33,755 nt of DNA from Thalassospira xianhensis MCCC 1A02616. GTDB lineage: Bacteria > Pseudomonadota > Alphaproteobacteria > Rhodospirillales > Thalassospiraceae. The translations under genes were made by a program, and so were the position numbers. How positions within the stretch are numbered: position 1 is the stretch's first letter; the number at the start of each line of letters is the position of its first letter. A model generated the notes under the pieces. The model searched no databases, was not told where the DNA came from, and saw only the letters and a list, made by a program, of their open reading frames with translations. The stretch lies in contig NZ_JPWA01000044.1 in NCBI RefSeq assembly GCF_003326475.1, positions 1 through 33,755 on the forward strand, read 5' to 3'. This document shows, one piece after another, positions 1-7,821 of this stretch.

Positions 1-29
1 CACAGGTTCGAATCCTGTCGGGCTCACCA
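1..29 (+). tRNA. 3' end of a tRNA gene (anticodon outside window)
   Basis: The T arm (stem 2-6 with 14-18, loop TTCGAAT), the 3' acceptor strand (19-25), discriminator A26 and an encoded CCA (27-29) are all visible. The anticodon lies before the window, so the amino acid cannot be assigned. Confidence 0.9.
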
Positions 30-33
30 TTTC

Positions 34-73
34 AAAACCCCTGGAACCCAAATGTTCCGGGGGTTTTGCTTTT
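34..73 (+). terminator. Rho-independent terminator after the tRNA
   Basis: The 34-47 arm pairs with the 54-67 arm around a CCAAAT loop, with one bulged T. Thymine-rich sequence follows. It lies 5 nt after the tRNA CCA end. Confidence 0.8.
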
Positions 74-159
74 CCATGGTCTTTTCTGTTTTCAAAACCG
101 ATTCCGTCCATCTTCAGGGTGTGCGACGGGCACTGTTTTACGTGCGATGCAATGCGGCC

Positions 160-205
160 ATGCGCGAAAAAAGCGCATCTTTTCGCAGTTGCGATTGCAT
201 CGCAA
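160..205 (+). promoter_or_regulatory. Inverted repeats upstream of exbB
   Basis: A hairpin (ATGCGC at 160-165 with GCGCAT at 173-178, then CTTTT) is followed by a perfect 7-3-7 inverted repeat, TTGCGAT-TGC-ATCGCAA, at 189-205. The latter is about 90 nt before the exbB start and has the size of an operator. I do not recognise it as a standard Fur box. A role in metal or iron control is inferred only from the genes downstream. Confidence 0.4.
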
Positions 206-294
206 TGTGATTTCTTGTAAGTAATGCAAATCAGTTTCAAATGCACCGGAGCAGGACGTCCGGTGCTGCTCGTATTTTGGATCGGAAGAGTTAC

Positions 295-1152
295 ATGCCT
301 GAACCCGTAAACCCGCTGTCTGCATCACCGGATGCGCAGACTCCACTCGGCCTTGACGGTGCAACCACGGATGCCACCAACGGAGCAGTAACTCTTGATC
401 CGCAAACCGGTTTGCCGATGGCGGATAACACTCTTGGCACCACCGAAAGCACAATTGTCCCGGACGCTATCAGCAGTCTGCCGGTTTATGATCTTGTTGA
501 TCGTGCCGGCGTTGTCGGCTGGGTCTTGGCGGCACTTGCGCTAATCGGGATGCTGATTTTCTTTTACAAGCTGGTTGGTTTTATCCGGCGGGGAATTTTT
601 GCTGATGGTTTTGCCAAGGATGTCGAACGCCATCTTTCCAATGGTGATGACAAACAGGTTGCGCAAATCCTCTCGCGCCGCCGTCATCCGGCTGCCCGGA
701 TCGGTCTGTTTGGCATGACCCTGTCCGTGGCCAATTCGGAAAACCGCGAGGCGGCATCCGATATTATTGCTTCGCACGCGCGCAAGGAAATTGATGGTCT
801 GAACAGCGGTTTGCGAATTATGTCGGCGATTGCGGTGCTTAGCCCGCTTCTGGGCCTGCTGGGTACCGTTATGGGCATGATTGAAGCCTTCCAGAAGATG
901 GAAGGTGCCGGAAGCCGCATTGACCCATCCGTGCTTTCGGGCGGTATCTGGCTTGCACTTCTGACCACGGCAATCGGCCTTGTTGTCGCCATCCCGGCGA
1001 CCGCGTTTCACATGTGGATGCAGGGCGTTATCGCCCGTGCCGCTGCGGTCATGGAAGATGTCTGCACCATGGTGATCAATCGTGGTGAACTGGCTCAGAA
1101 GGGGGCGCTTCGCGCGTCAAACGTCGCCGAGCTGCGCCAAGCGGCGGAATAA
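295..1152 (+). CDS. exbB: MotA/TolQ/ExbB proton-channel protein
   Basis: This is the inner-membrane channel subunit that, with ExbD, uses the proton gradient to energise TonB. The 285-residue protein has a hydrophilic N-terminal extension of about 65 residues. A first membrane segment follows at about 70-95, then a cytoplasmic loop of about 80 residues, and two more membrane segments at about 175-200 and 215-240. The last two carry the Gly-rich LGLLGTVMGM and LLTTAIGLVVAIPA stretches typical of the family. The start at 295 is chosen over the upstream ATG at 241 because GGAAGAG lies 6 nt before it. It is the first gene of an exbB-exbD-exbD-tonB operon. The long N-terminus resembles ExbB rather than MotA or TolQ, and tonB downstream supports this. 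Confidence 0.9.
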   Translation: MPEPVNPLSASPDAQTPLGLDGATTDATNGAVTLDPQTGLPMADNTLGTTESTIVPDAISSLPVYDLVDRAGVVGWVLAALALIGMLIFFYKLVGFIRRGIFADGFAKDVERHLSNGDDKQVAQILSRRRHPAARIGLFGMTLSVANSENREAASDIIASHARKEIDGLNSGLRIMSAIAVLSPLLGLLGTVMGMIEAFQKMEGAGSRIDPSVLSGGIWLALLTTAIGLVVAIPATAFHMWMQGVIARAAAVMEDVCTMVINRGELAQKGALRASNVAELRQAAE

Positions 1153-1178
1153 GCCCGAACAAGGTCGGAATACGCCCT

Positions 1179-1568
1179 ATGCAATTGCGCGATCGAAATC
1201 GTGGTGCTTCGCCGATGATCGGCCTGACACCGCTGATTGATGTTGTCTTTATCCTGCTGATCTTTTTCATGCTGGCCTCCAGTTTCCTTGATTGGAAGGG
1301 TTTCGAGATGTCGGTGACTGTCACAGACGGTCAGGCGCGCAGCAGCAGCGACGTCCGTCCGGTAACGGTCAATGTTGATGCAAATGGTGGTTTGTCGCTG
1401 AATGGCGAAGCCGTGCCGATTTCCAATCTTGCCGCGGCCATTTTACGCAAACATGCTGGTGCCAGTGTTCATCTGCGCCCGGTCAACGGTGCCGATTTGC
1501 AGCATCTGATTGTTGTCATGGATGCGCTGGGACGCGGCGGTGTGACTGATGTGGATCTGATCGAATGA
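1179..1568 (+). CDS. exbD: ExbD/TolR family protein, first copy
   Basis: A 129-residue accessory subunit of the TonB motor. It has a short cytoplasmic N-terminus, one membrane helix (about 14-36) and a periplasmic domain. The helix starts with PLIDVVFILLIFFM, where Asp21 matches the essential proton-carrying Asp of ExbD and TolR. The gene begins 26 nt after exbB and ends with a 4-nt ATGA overlap with the second exbD, so translation of the two is probably coupled. The ribosome binding site is weak. Confidence 0.88.
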   Translation: MQLRDRNRGASPMIGLTPLIDVVFILLIFFMLASSFLDWKGFEMSVTVTDGQARSSSDVRPVTVNVDANGGLSLNGEAVPISNLAAAILRKHAGASVHLRPVNGADLQHLIVVMDALGRGGVTDVDLIE

Positions 1569-1981
1569 AGCGTCGTATCCAGGTCTCCGATGACAGCCCG
1601 GCACAGGAACCGATGTTGCCTTTGATCAACATCGTCTTTCTTTTGCTGATTTTCTTCATGATTGCAGGAAGCTTGCAAAAGCTGGGACCATTTGATGTGG
1701 ACCCGCCGGCAAGTTCCACGGCCGAAAGCCAGCCCGAAGATACGATTGTGCTGTGGTTTGGCAAGAATGCCGAAATTGGCATTGATGATCGTCAGGGCAA
1801 GATTGCTGATCTGGCGGCTTTGCTACCAGCCGATTATGCCGGGCGGCCAGTCGAAATCCGGGCAGATCGCACCACCGAAGGCGCACGTGTCGTTGCCCTT
1901 TTGAAACGGTTGCAAGAGCTTGGCATTGAAAAGGTCCAGTTGATGACCGCCATGGAAGCAGATCAGGGCCAAGACGGATAG
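1565..1981 (+). CDS. ExbD/TolR family protein, second copy, channel Asp replaced by Asn
   Basis: A 138-residue ExbD paralogue with one N-terminal membrane helix (about 18-38) and a periplasmic domain of about 95 residues. The helix reads PLINIVFLLLIFFMI. The usual Asp of this motif is Asn22 (codon AAC), whereas the neighbouring copy keeps Asp. In E. coli ExbD and TolR this Asp is needed for proton-driven function, so this copy probably cannot carry protons itself. It may form mixed oligomers with the first copy or play a structural part. It overlaps the first exbD by 4 nt and ends 3 nt before tonB, which argues for a retained role rather than decay. Confidence 0.85.
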   Translation: MKRRIQVSDDSPAQEPMLPLINIVFLLLIFFMIAGSLQKLGPFDVDPPASSTAESQPEDTIVLWFGKNAEIGIDDRQGKIADLAALLPADYAGRPVEIRADRTTEGARVVALLKRLQELGIEKVQLMTAMEADQGQDG

Positions 1982-1984
1982 AAA

Positions 1985-2926
1985 ATGTCGAAACGCATTG
2001 ATTTCCTGATCGCGACCGGGTTGACCGGCATTGTTCTTGCCGGGGGTATTGTTCTTGCCATGCCTGAACCACAGCCTGCCGGTTGGGGCGGCGCGGGGGC
2101 CGTGCAAAGCATTAGCATCTCGCTAGGCCGCGGACAGGCGACCGAGGGTGAAGCTGAAACACCGGAAGAAAGTGCCGATTCAGAAGACAGCAAACAGGGT
2201 GAAAAACCGGTCGAGGAAGTAGAACCTCAACCGGAACCCGTTCCCGAGCCGGTTGTTGAGCCGGAGCCCGAACCAGAGCCGGAACCGGTTGTCGAAACCG
2301 TGCCTGAGCCCGAGCCCGAACCGGTCGTTGAACCGGAACCTGTTCCCGAACCTGTGGTCGAGGAAGTGGTCGAGGCCGAACCTGAACCGGTCCCCGAAGT
2401 CAGTCCTCTTCTGGCAGACGTCATGCCGGTCCGCAGAAAGCCCGAGCCACCCAAACCGACACCGGAACCGGCAAAAGCGCCCAAGCCTGTTGAAAAGGCC
2501 GCGGCCGAACCGGTCGAGCAGCCATCTGGCGGTCCGGTGGATTCAGTCAAATCCCAGGGGACGGTTGGCGAAGCAACCCAAAGTCAGGCCGCAAGTTCCG
2601 CGTCGGGCAGTGGCGGCGGTGCTGCAATGAGCAGCGCAGCATTTGTCGATTACCAGACAGCTGTTGTGCAGATGCTGATGCGTTATCGCGAATATCCTGA
2701 TCGCGCCAAACGGCGCGGTATCGAAGGGCAGAATATGGTCCGCCTGATTATCGAGCGCGATGGCACGGTTTCCCTTTTTGAAATGATTAGCCCGAGTGGC
2801 TCATCCATTCTGGATCGCGCGACGCAGGATATGATTGAACGGGTCAAACGTTTTCCGCCATTCCCCGAGGATATGGCGCGCACAGAAATGACATTGACGA
2901 TCCCGGTGATCTACGACCTTCGCTAA
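1985..2926 (+). CDS. tonB: TonB energy-transducing protein
   Basis: A 313-residue protein that links the inner-membrane ExbB/ExbD motor to TonB-dependent receptors across the periplasm. It has an N-terminal anchor at about 6-26, then a long Glu/Pro-rich spacer (about 75-185) with many EPEP and EPVVE repeats. A Ser/Gly-rich linker precedes a C-terminal TonB domain (about 220-313) containing [12 protein letters not shown] and a terminal IPVIYDLR strand. The anchor has no His, unlike the SHLS-type helix of E. coli TonB. It is the last gene of the operon and is followed by a strong terminator. The likely client is the receptor encoded convergently at 4.6-6.6 kb. Confidence 0.92.
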   Translation: MSKRIDFLIATGLTGIVLAGGIVLAMPEPQPAGWGGAGAVQSISISLGRGQATEGEAETPEESADSEDSKQGEKPVEEVEPQPEPVPEPVVEPEPEPEPEPVVETVPEPEPEPVVEPEPVPEPVVEEVVEAEPEPVPEVSPLLADVMPVRRKPEPPKPTPEPAKAPKPVEKAAAEPVEQPSGGPVDSVKSQGTVGEATQSQAASSASGSGGGAAMSSAAFVDYQTAVVQMLMRYREYPDRAKRRGIEGQNMVRLIIERDGTVSLFEMISPSGSSILDRATQDMIERVKRFPPFPEDMARTEMTLTIPVIYDLR

Positions 2927-2931
2927 ACAGA

Positions 2932-2978
2932 AAAATGCCAGTCCGGAAGACTGGCATTTTTTAGGACTGGCATTTTTT
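2932..2978 (+). terminator. Terminator after tonB with duplicated 3' arm
   Basis: TGCCAGTC (2936-2943) pairs with GACTGGCA (2949-2956), followed by TTTTTT. The 14-nt 3' arm plus T-run (2949-2962) occurs again at 2965-2978, so the 5' arm could pair with either copy. Confidence 0.88.
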
Positions 2979-2995
2979 GTGTCAGAATGGCGGGC

Positions 2996-3286
2996 TTAGT
3001 CCGAACTGTCTTCCCAGACATATTCAATCTGTTCGCGCCATGCGAATTTATCCAGATGCGAAATGATGACGCCTTTCATGGCCTTGATCCCGTCGGCTTT
3101 CTCTGACTGTCCCTCAAAGCGCAGGGTGGTGTTATCGGCCTGAATGATGCATGGGCCCATCGGAAAGCTCACATGCCCCTTATCGGGGGTAAAATCGACT
3201 TCTACCTTATGGGCAAAGTGCTTGCACAGTTGTTGCAGATATTTGCTGGCATGTTCGGTCTGAACCGATCCTTTGGTTTTGAACAT
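2996..3286 (-). CDS. DUF2218-like small cytoplasmic protein
   Basis: A 96-residue soluble protein with no signal peptide or membrane segment. The pattern (SKYLQQLCKHFAHK near the N-terminus, FPMGPC in the middle, ISHLDKFAWRE near the end) matches what I know of DUF2218. That family is small, of unknown biochemical function, and often found beside siderophore or iron-uptake genes. It lies 50 nt downstream of the binding-protein gene on the same strand, probably as the last gene of that unit. Family assignment is from memory of the pattern. The iron link is inferred from context. Confidence 0.7.
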   Translation of the reverse strand: MFKTKGSVQTEHASKYLQQLCKHFAHKVEVDFTPDKGHVSFPMGPCIIQADNTTLRFEGQSEKADGIKAMKGVIISHLDKFAWREQIEYVWEDSSD

Positions 3287-3336
3287 GGATTTACCGATCT
3301 CTGATGGTTTCTTATGAGGAAATTGATTGCAGGGGC

Positions 3337-4473
3337 TTAAGGTTGATCAAGGCCGATCCAGTAAACCCCATCCAGTGCCACCGGCTGGAACCGGTCAAAG
3401 AATTCGGCAAGGGTCGCGTCTGGATCAAGGTCGGAAAACTGATCGGGATGGAACCACTTCGCCATCGCCTGTAACAGTGTCACATTCATCGGCGTGTTAT
3501 AGAAATGATGCCACGCGGCATAGACTTTGCCATGTTTAACTGCGTCAAGCTGTGGCAAGCCGGTGCGTTCCATGTTCTTGGCCAAGGACGCGCGTGATGT
3601 TTCGGCATCGGCGTAGGTTCCAAGTATGATACGGCCCACATTCTGCTCGTCGGTCATTGTTGCCCCGCCGATCGCGGTCGCCACATATATATCCGGTTGA
3701 TCGACCAGTAGCTGTTCGACTGAAATCTGGCTGATGACCCCGGGAATCCGGTCTGCGAAGATGTTTTGCCCACCCGCCATTTCAACAAATTTGCCGATCA
3801 TCTGGTTGCCCATCGCCTCGCAGCAGGAACCATGCAGGCCAACCCGGCTCTCAAGGAAAACCTTGGGTTTGTCAGAGATGGCTTGCAGGCCGGATGTGAC
3901 CTTGGCCAGATTGTCTTCATAGAATTTGATGAATGCCTCGGCCTGATCTTCCTTGCCCATCAGTTTGCCAAGAATGCGGATGCTTTTGGGGGTGTTTTCA
4001 AACGGCTCGCTGCGGAAGTCGATCATGACAACCGGGATATGGGCCGCCCCGAATTGTCTTAGGACCTCGTGGCTATCCGATCCGGGGCCATGACCACCGT
4101 TTATACCGAAAATTGCAACATCGGGTTCAACTGTAATCGCTTTTTCGACGCTGAATGTTGCTTCGCCACTGCGCCCCACCAACGGGATATCGTCAATTTC
4201 GGGAAATTTTGCCTGATATTGGGCAAAGGTTGCGGGATCAAGGTTTTTAAATTCGCCCATCATTCCGGCAACCCAGCGGACCGGATTTTCGGGATCAAGG
4301 ATGCCAAGGCTTGGCAAAAAGCGGCCTTCGCCAAGGATCATATGTTTAACGGGGACCTCAATGGTGACCTCGCGACCCGAGACATCGGTCAGCGTGATGG
4401 TTTCTTTGGCCTGGGCCAATCCGCCGATCATCGACGTGAGGGTCGCCAGAGCAAGAAGGCATTTGAATTTCAT
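3337..4473 (-). CDS. Periplasmic binding protein of FepB/BtuF type (iron chelate)
   Basis: A 378-residue exported binding protein with a signal peptide (MKFKCLLALA start, cut near AQA-KE at about 23). The mature part opens with ITLTDVSGREVTIEVPVKH, typical of the iron-siderophore/cobalamin binding-protein family (PF01497). The two-lobed fold is suggested by the PDVAIFGINGG and QPDIYVATAI segments. The start at 4473 is chosen because the signal peptide begins there; a longer reading to 4563 adds an unlikely hydrophilic leader. It lies between the receptor and the DUF2218 gene. No FecCD-type permease or ATPase is in the window, so its inner-membrane partners must be elsewhere. Confidence 0.85.
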   Translation of the reverse strand: MKFKCLLALATLTSMIGGLAQAKETITLTDVSGREVTIEVPVKHMILGEGRFLPSLGILDPENPVRWVAGMMGEFKNLDPATFAQYQAKFPEIDDIPLVGRSGEATFSVEKAITVEPDVAIFGINGGHGPGSDSHEVLRQFGAAHIPVVMIDFRSEPFENTPKSIRILGKLMGKEDQAEAFIKFYEDNLAKVTSGLQAISDKPKVFLESRVGLHGSCCEAMGNQMIGKFVEMAGGQNIFADRIPGVISQISVEQLLVDQPDIYVATAIGGATMTDEQNVGRIILGTYADAETSRASLAKNMERTGLPQLDAVKHGKVYAAWHHFYNTPMNVTLLQAMAKWFHPDQFSDLDPDATLAEFFDRFQPVALDGVYWIGLDQP

Positions 4474-4584
4474 GGCAAAAGTCCTGCTGGAGTATTTATG
4501 GGGTGGCATACGTTCTGAAACGCCGAAATGGGCGGCACGAATGCCACCCATCACGGATTTCAAACCGGCTGGAAAATTGTCTGA

Positions 4585-6630
4585 TCAGAACGTCACCTTT
4601 GCAGAAACAAGGAAGGTGCGTCCCGGTTCGTGATATGGTTCTCCGACTTGAGCACTGTCATAGCCCGGGGTTGCACGGTCGATATAGTCGCGATCAAAAA
4701 TGTTCAGGGCATCAACGCGCAGGGTCACCGCGTTATTCAAAGCTTCCGGCGTCCATTCCCCGTAAAGATTGGCCACGAAATAGGTATCGAGTTTCGGGAA
4801 ACCGTTTTCCTCGGGATCATCGTTTGCCAGAGCAAGTTCGGACGTTGTACCGACCCGCACACCAAGGTCATCCCATCCGTGTGCAACTTCAAAGGTGAAG
4901 ATATCGCCCTGCAGAACGCCCTGATAGGATGCATTGGTGCTTAGAGGCGCATCACCATCTGTTTCGACATCCGTGTGGGAATAGGTCACACGGGCGAAAC
5001 CCGGACCGTAGTTGTAAGCCGCTGACAGGTTGTAGCCCTGTGTAACGAGATCGATGGTTGTGTTGCGGTAAACCGTACTGCCAACCACGGATCCGGTCAG
5101 ATCGTGGGAATCATCAATCTTGTTGTAGAACACGTTACCGTCAAGCGACCAGCCACCGTCCGAATAACGTGTGCCGACCTTGAAGTTTTTGGAGCGCGAA
5201 GGCGAAAATCCGTCATAATTCCAGACGCCACTGAAATTGTAGATCGCGGATTCACCAAGTGGAAGTCCGCCAAACTGTGTTCCAGCCCCGCCATAAACAG
5301 TAACCGTTTCAACGACATCGTACTCGGTATTCACGTTGCCGCTTAGTCCGAATTCCTCGAAATCGGTTCCGTCAACGCCTTCGAACCACTGACGGTCTGC
5401 ACGGCCACCAAATGATACGCGCCAGTCATCGGTCAGCGACAGTCGGGCTTGCGAAAACGCACCGATGTTGGTTGTGGTTTCGCTATAGCTTCCGTCGCGG
5501 GGCGTGCGGTCATGGGTGCCGGTAGCTTCATCGTGATAGAAATCCAGACCGGCCGTCACATCGCCCATGCCGACATCAAATGTATTGGCAGCCTTGCCGT
5601 TGATGGTCTCGATCTCGGACTGTACATGATAGAAATTCGGGCCGCCCTGAAGGCGGGGAACATCAAGATTGGTTTTACTGTAATTCAGGCTGAATTCCGG
5701 TGCCAGCAGGTCTCCCGGCATTTCATCGACATAGCTGACACCCAGCGATGTATCCTTGTAGGAAATCCATTGTGGCAGTTGCCCGCCAGCAAGCGATCCG
5801 AAGTTCGGCCGGGCAGGGCGTACGCCCTCGTCTTCGAAATGGCTGGCAAAGGCTTCGATCCGCGATCCCTCGTTCCCGGTGAACGCAAATTTGCCAAGCC
5901 CATTCTTGCTGCCATCTGCGGTGCCGACGACTTCGTCGCCGTCGCCATCCTTGTAGTTGCCCTGATTGCTGTTCTGGACATAGCCAAGTGCTTCAAACCC
6001 ATCATGCTGACCGGCAATCGTCAGCCATTCGCTAAAGCCTTTTGTATTGCTGTTATACTGGATTTTGGCCGATCCACCGAAAGGATCGTCCGGTGACAGA
6101 ACGTCACGTGCATCCTTGGTTTCATATGCCACCGATCCGCCAAGCGCGTTCGGTCCCGCGTCGGCAGGCGCGACACCAGACTCAACGCGCACGGTTTTGA
6201 GCATGCCCGGATCAATCAGTGCCGTGCCGATATGGTGATAGGTTGAGTCAACCTGACGTGTGCCATCAATCTGGACATTGAGCTTGGTATTCTCGATGCC
6301 CTGCACATAGACCTTCTGGGAAATCTTGGTTGGCCCGCCAACAGTTACTGCGGCTTCTCCTGCAAAGACATCCTTGATGTCCTGGGGATTGGTGCGGTCC
6401 AGTTGTTCCTGGGTGATCGTTACACCACCGGCCGCCGTTTGGGCGGTATACCGGTCAGCGGTGACTTCGATCGGCGTCAGGATGGTTTCGTTTTCGGCTT
6501 TGGTTTCTTGTGCGATGGCTGCGACCGGCAATACCGTCAGGGCAACGCCGGCAAGCAGGGTTGCGCGGCACAGGCCATAAACCGGTTGACGGCATTTGCC
6601 CGGCAATACCGGTCTGGATGACTGCGACAT
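4585..6630 (-). CDS. TonB-dependent outer-membrane receptor
   Basis: A 681-residue receptor importing a substrate, probably an iron chelate or haem, using energy from TonB. It has a long signal peptide ending near AIA-QE (about 45) and a short N-terminal segment that could act as TonB box (TILTPIEVTADR). A plug domain follows (about 60-170), with VYVQGIENTKLNVQIDGTRQ and LIDPGMLKTVRVESGVAPADAGPNALGG. The remainder is a 22-strand-type barrel ending in a C-terminal Phe (SAKVTF). The start at 6630 has AAGGA 8-12 nt upstream. IDGTRQ and a His pair in the plug recall haem/haemoglobin receptors, but the substrate cannot be settled from sequence. It is divergent from an AraC-type regulator and upstream of the binding protein. 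Confidence 0.9.
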   Translation of the reverse strand: MSQSSRPVLPGKCRQPVYGLCRATLLAGVALTVLPVAAIAQETKAENETILTPIEVTADRYTAQTAAGGVTITQEQLDRTNPQDIKDVFAGEAAVTVGGPTKISQKVYVQGIENTKLNVQIDGTRQVDSTYHHIGTALIDPGMLKTVRVESGVAPADAGPNALGGSVAYETKDARDVLSPDDPFGGSAKIQYNSNTKGFSEWLTIAGQHDGFEALGYVQNSNQGNYKDGDGDEVVGTADGSKNGLGKFAFTGNEGSRIEAFASHFEDEGVRPARPNFGSLAGGQLPQWISYKDTSLGVSYVDEMPGDLLAPEFSLNYSKTNLDVPRLQGGPNFYHVQSEIETINGKAANTFDVGMGDVTAGLDFYHDEATGTHDRTPRDGSYSETTTNIGAFSQARLSLTDDWRVSFGGRADRQWFEGVDGTDFEEFGLSGNVNTEYDVVETVTVYGGAGTQFGGLPLGESAIYNFSGVWNYDGFSPSRSKNFKVGTRYSDGGWSLDGNVFYNKIDDSHDLTGSVVGSTVYRNTTIDLVTQGYNLSAAYNYGPGFARVTYSHTDVETDGDAPLSTNASYQGVLQGDIFTFEVAHGWDDLGVRVGTTSELALANDDPEENGFPKLDTYFVANLYGEWTPEALNNAVTLRVDALNIFDRDYIDRATPGYDSAQVGEPYHEPGRTFLVSAKVTF

Positions 6631-6665
6631 GCTGATTTCCTTATCAAATAAATTTGCCAAATGCG

Positions 6666-6684
6666 AATGATTTTGAATATTATT
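6666..6684. promoter_or_regulatory. Fur-like imperfect palindrome between receptor and AraC gene
   Basis: AATGATTTTGAATATTATT is a 19-bp imperfect palindrome with 7 of 9 pairs matching. It is AT-rich like a Fur box and lies 36 nt before the receptor start. Iron repression of the receptor is plausible from size, composition and context only. Confidence 0.4.
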
Positions 6685-6793
6685 AGCTGGGTGGTTCGGG
6701 CAATCGTAATACCGTTTGCGAGATCGCCATTGATGTTTGCGAAAACACAAATATCGCGTGTGGCAGGAAATCAGGACTTGGAAAGGCTTCGAT

Positions 6794-7810
6794 ATGGCGT
6801 TTGATCAGCAGCATGCGCCGCCACGGGTGCGGCGTAATGTGACACGGCGCGAAACCATCACTGGCCAGCAGCTTGAGGATTTTGGAACAGCGTTGCCTGG
6901 AAACGCGGCTGACGGTATTCGTCGTCGCCCGATGATGAGCGGACGGCTATCCAACGACAATCTTCAGTCATTCCTGAACATTCACACCACCGATACCGTT
7001 AGCATGCGGGATGCTGCGGTGAAATTTCCGGTCAATCCGGCGGTAACTGTGGCGATCGTATTGCGGGGCCGGGTACGCGGTGCGTTCGATAATGTCCCGT
7101 TTGACCTTGATGCCCGCATACAGCCGGTCGGGTTTATCTGGGCGTTATCCCAACCGGTCATGCTGCATCGAGAACTGCAAAAGGGTGACGATGTCAGCAA
7201 GGTGATGATTTCCGCAAAGTATGACTGGGTCGTCAAACGGGTTTGCAACGGTGACAGTCGACATGCAGCCATCAACGATTTCATTCATGCCGGGATTTCA
7301 GTGCGCCAATGGCAACCATCGCGTCGCGCAATCGCGCTTGCCGATCAATTGCTGTATCCGCCAACCGATGATCCGTTGTTTCGCGATTTGTATGCTGAAA
7401 GCCGTGGATTGGAAATTCTCGCCGAGGCACTCGGTTCGCTGCGCCCGGACGCTGAATTTATCGCGGAGGGAAGTGCCGAACCCGACGCACTTGAACATCA
7501 CCAGAAGGCCCAGGAAATTCGCGATTATATCAAAGACCATATTCTTGATGATCTGACATTGTCAGGGCTGTCTGAAAAGCTCTGCATGAGCATTGCCAGC
7601 CTGCAACGCATTTTCAAGAATGCCTATGGCACCACTGTCAAGGATTTCATCCGCGAGAGCCGCCTGATCGCAGCGCGCGATGCCATGGAAAAAGACGGCC
7701 TGACGATTGGTCAGGCCGCCTGGATGGCTGGATATTCAAGTCCGGCAAATTTTGCAACCGCGTTCAAACGGGTCTTTGGCATCTCACCTTCCGATGCAAG
7801 GGACCGGTAA
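6794..7810 (+). CDS. AraC-family regulator, PchR-like
   Basis: A 338-residue regulator. The last roughly 100 residues form the double helix-turn-helix of AraC proteins (LSGLSEKLCMSIASLQRIFK, then TIGQAAWMAGYSSPANFATAFKRVFGISPSDAR). The N-terminal part resembles the ligand-sensing region of PchR-type regulators, which respond to ferri-siderophores and activate their receptor genes. The start at 6794 is preferred because AAAGG sits about 7 nt upstream; the ATG at 6737 lacks such a site. It is divergent from the TonB-dependent receptor, the usual PchR layout, so control of the receptor unit is likely. It ends 11 nt from the convergent chemoreceptor gene with no clear terminator between. Confidence 0.85.
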   Translation: MAFDQQHAPPRVRRNVTRRETITGQQLEDFGTALPGNAADGIRRRPMMSGRLSNDNLQSFLNIHTTDTVSMRDAAVKFPVNPAVTVAIVLRGRVRGAFDNVPFDLDARIQPVGFIWALSQPVMLHRELQKGDDVSKVMISAKYDWVVKRVCNGDSRHAAINDFIHAGISVRQWQPSRRAIALADQLLYPPTDDPLFRDLYAESRGLEILAEALGSLRPDAEFIAEGSAEPDALEHHQKAQEIRDYIKDHILDDLTLSGLSEKLCMSIASLQRIFKNAYGTTVKDFIRESRLIAARDAMEKDGLTIGQAAWMAGYSSPANFATAFKRVFGISPSDARDR

Positions 7811-7821
7811 AACCGCTTCCC

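Noticed and set aside
92..454. 120-residue - strand frame over the exbB upstream region
   Set aside because: It overlaps the exbB start and regulatory repeats, and has no ribosome binding site or recognisable domain.
2230..2400. Dense short repeats (CCGGAACC, GAGCCCGA)
   Set aside because: They encode the Glu/Pro spacer of TonB and are not an independent repeat element.
5449..6096. 215-residue + strand frame inside the receptor gene
   Set aside because: Shadow of the TonB-dependent receptor, which has an intact plug and barrel on the other strand.
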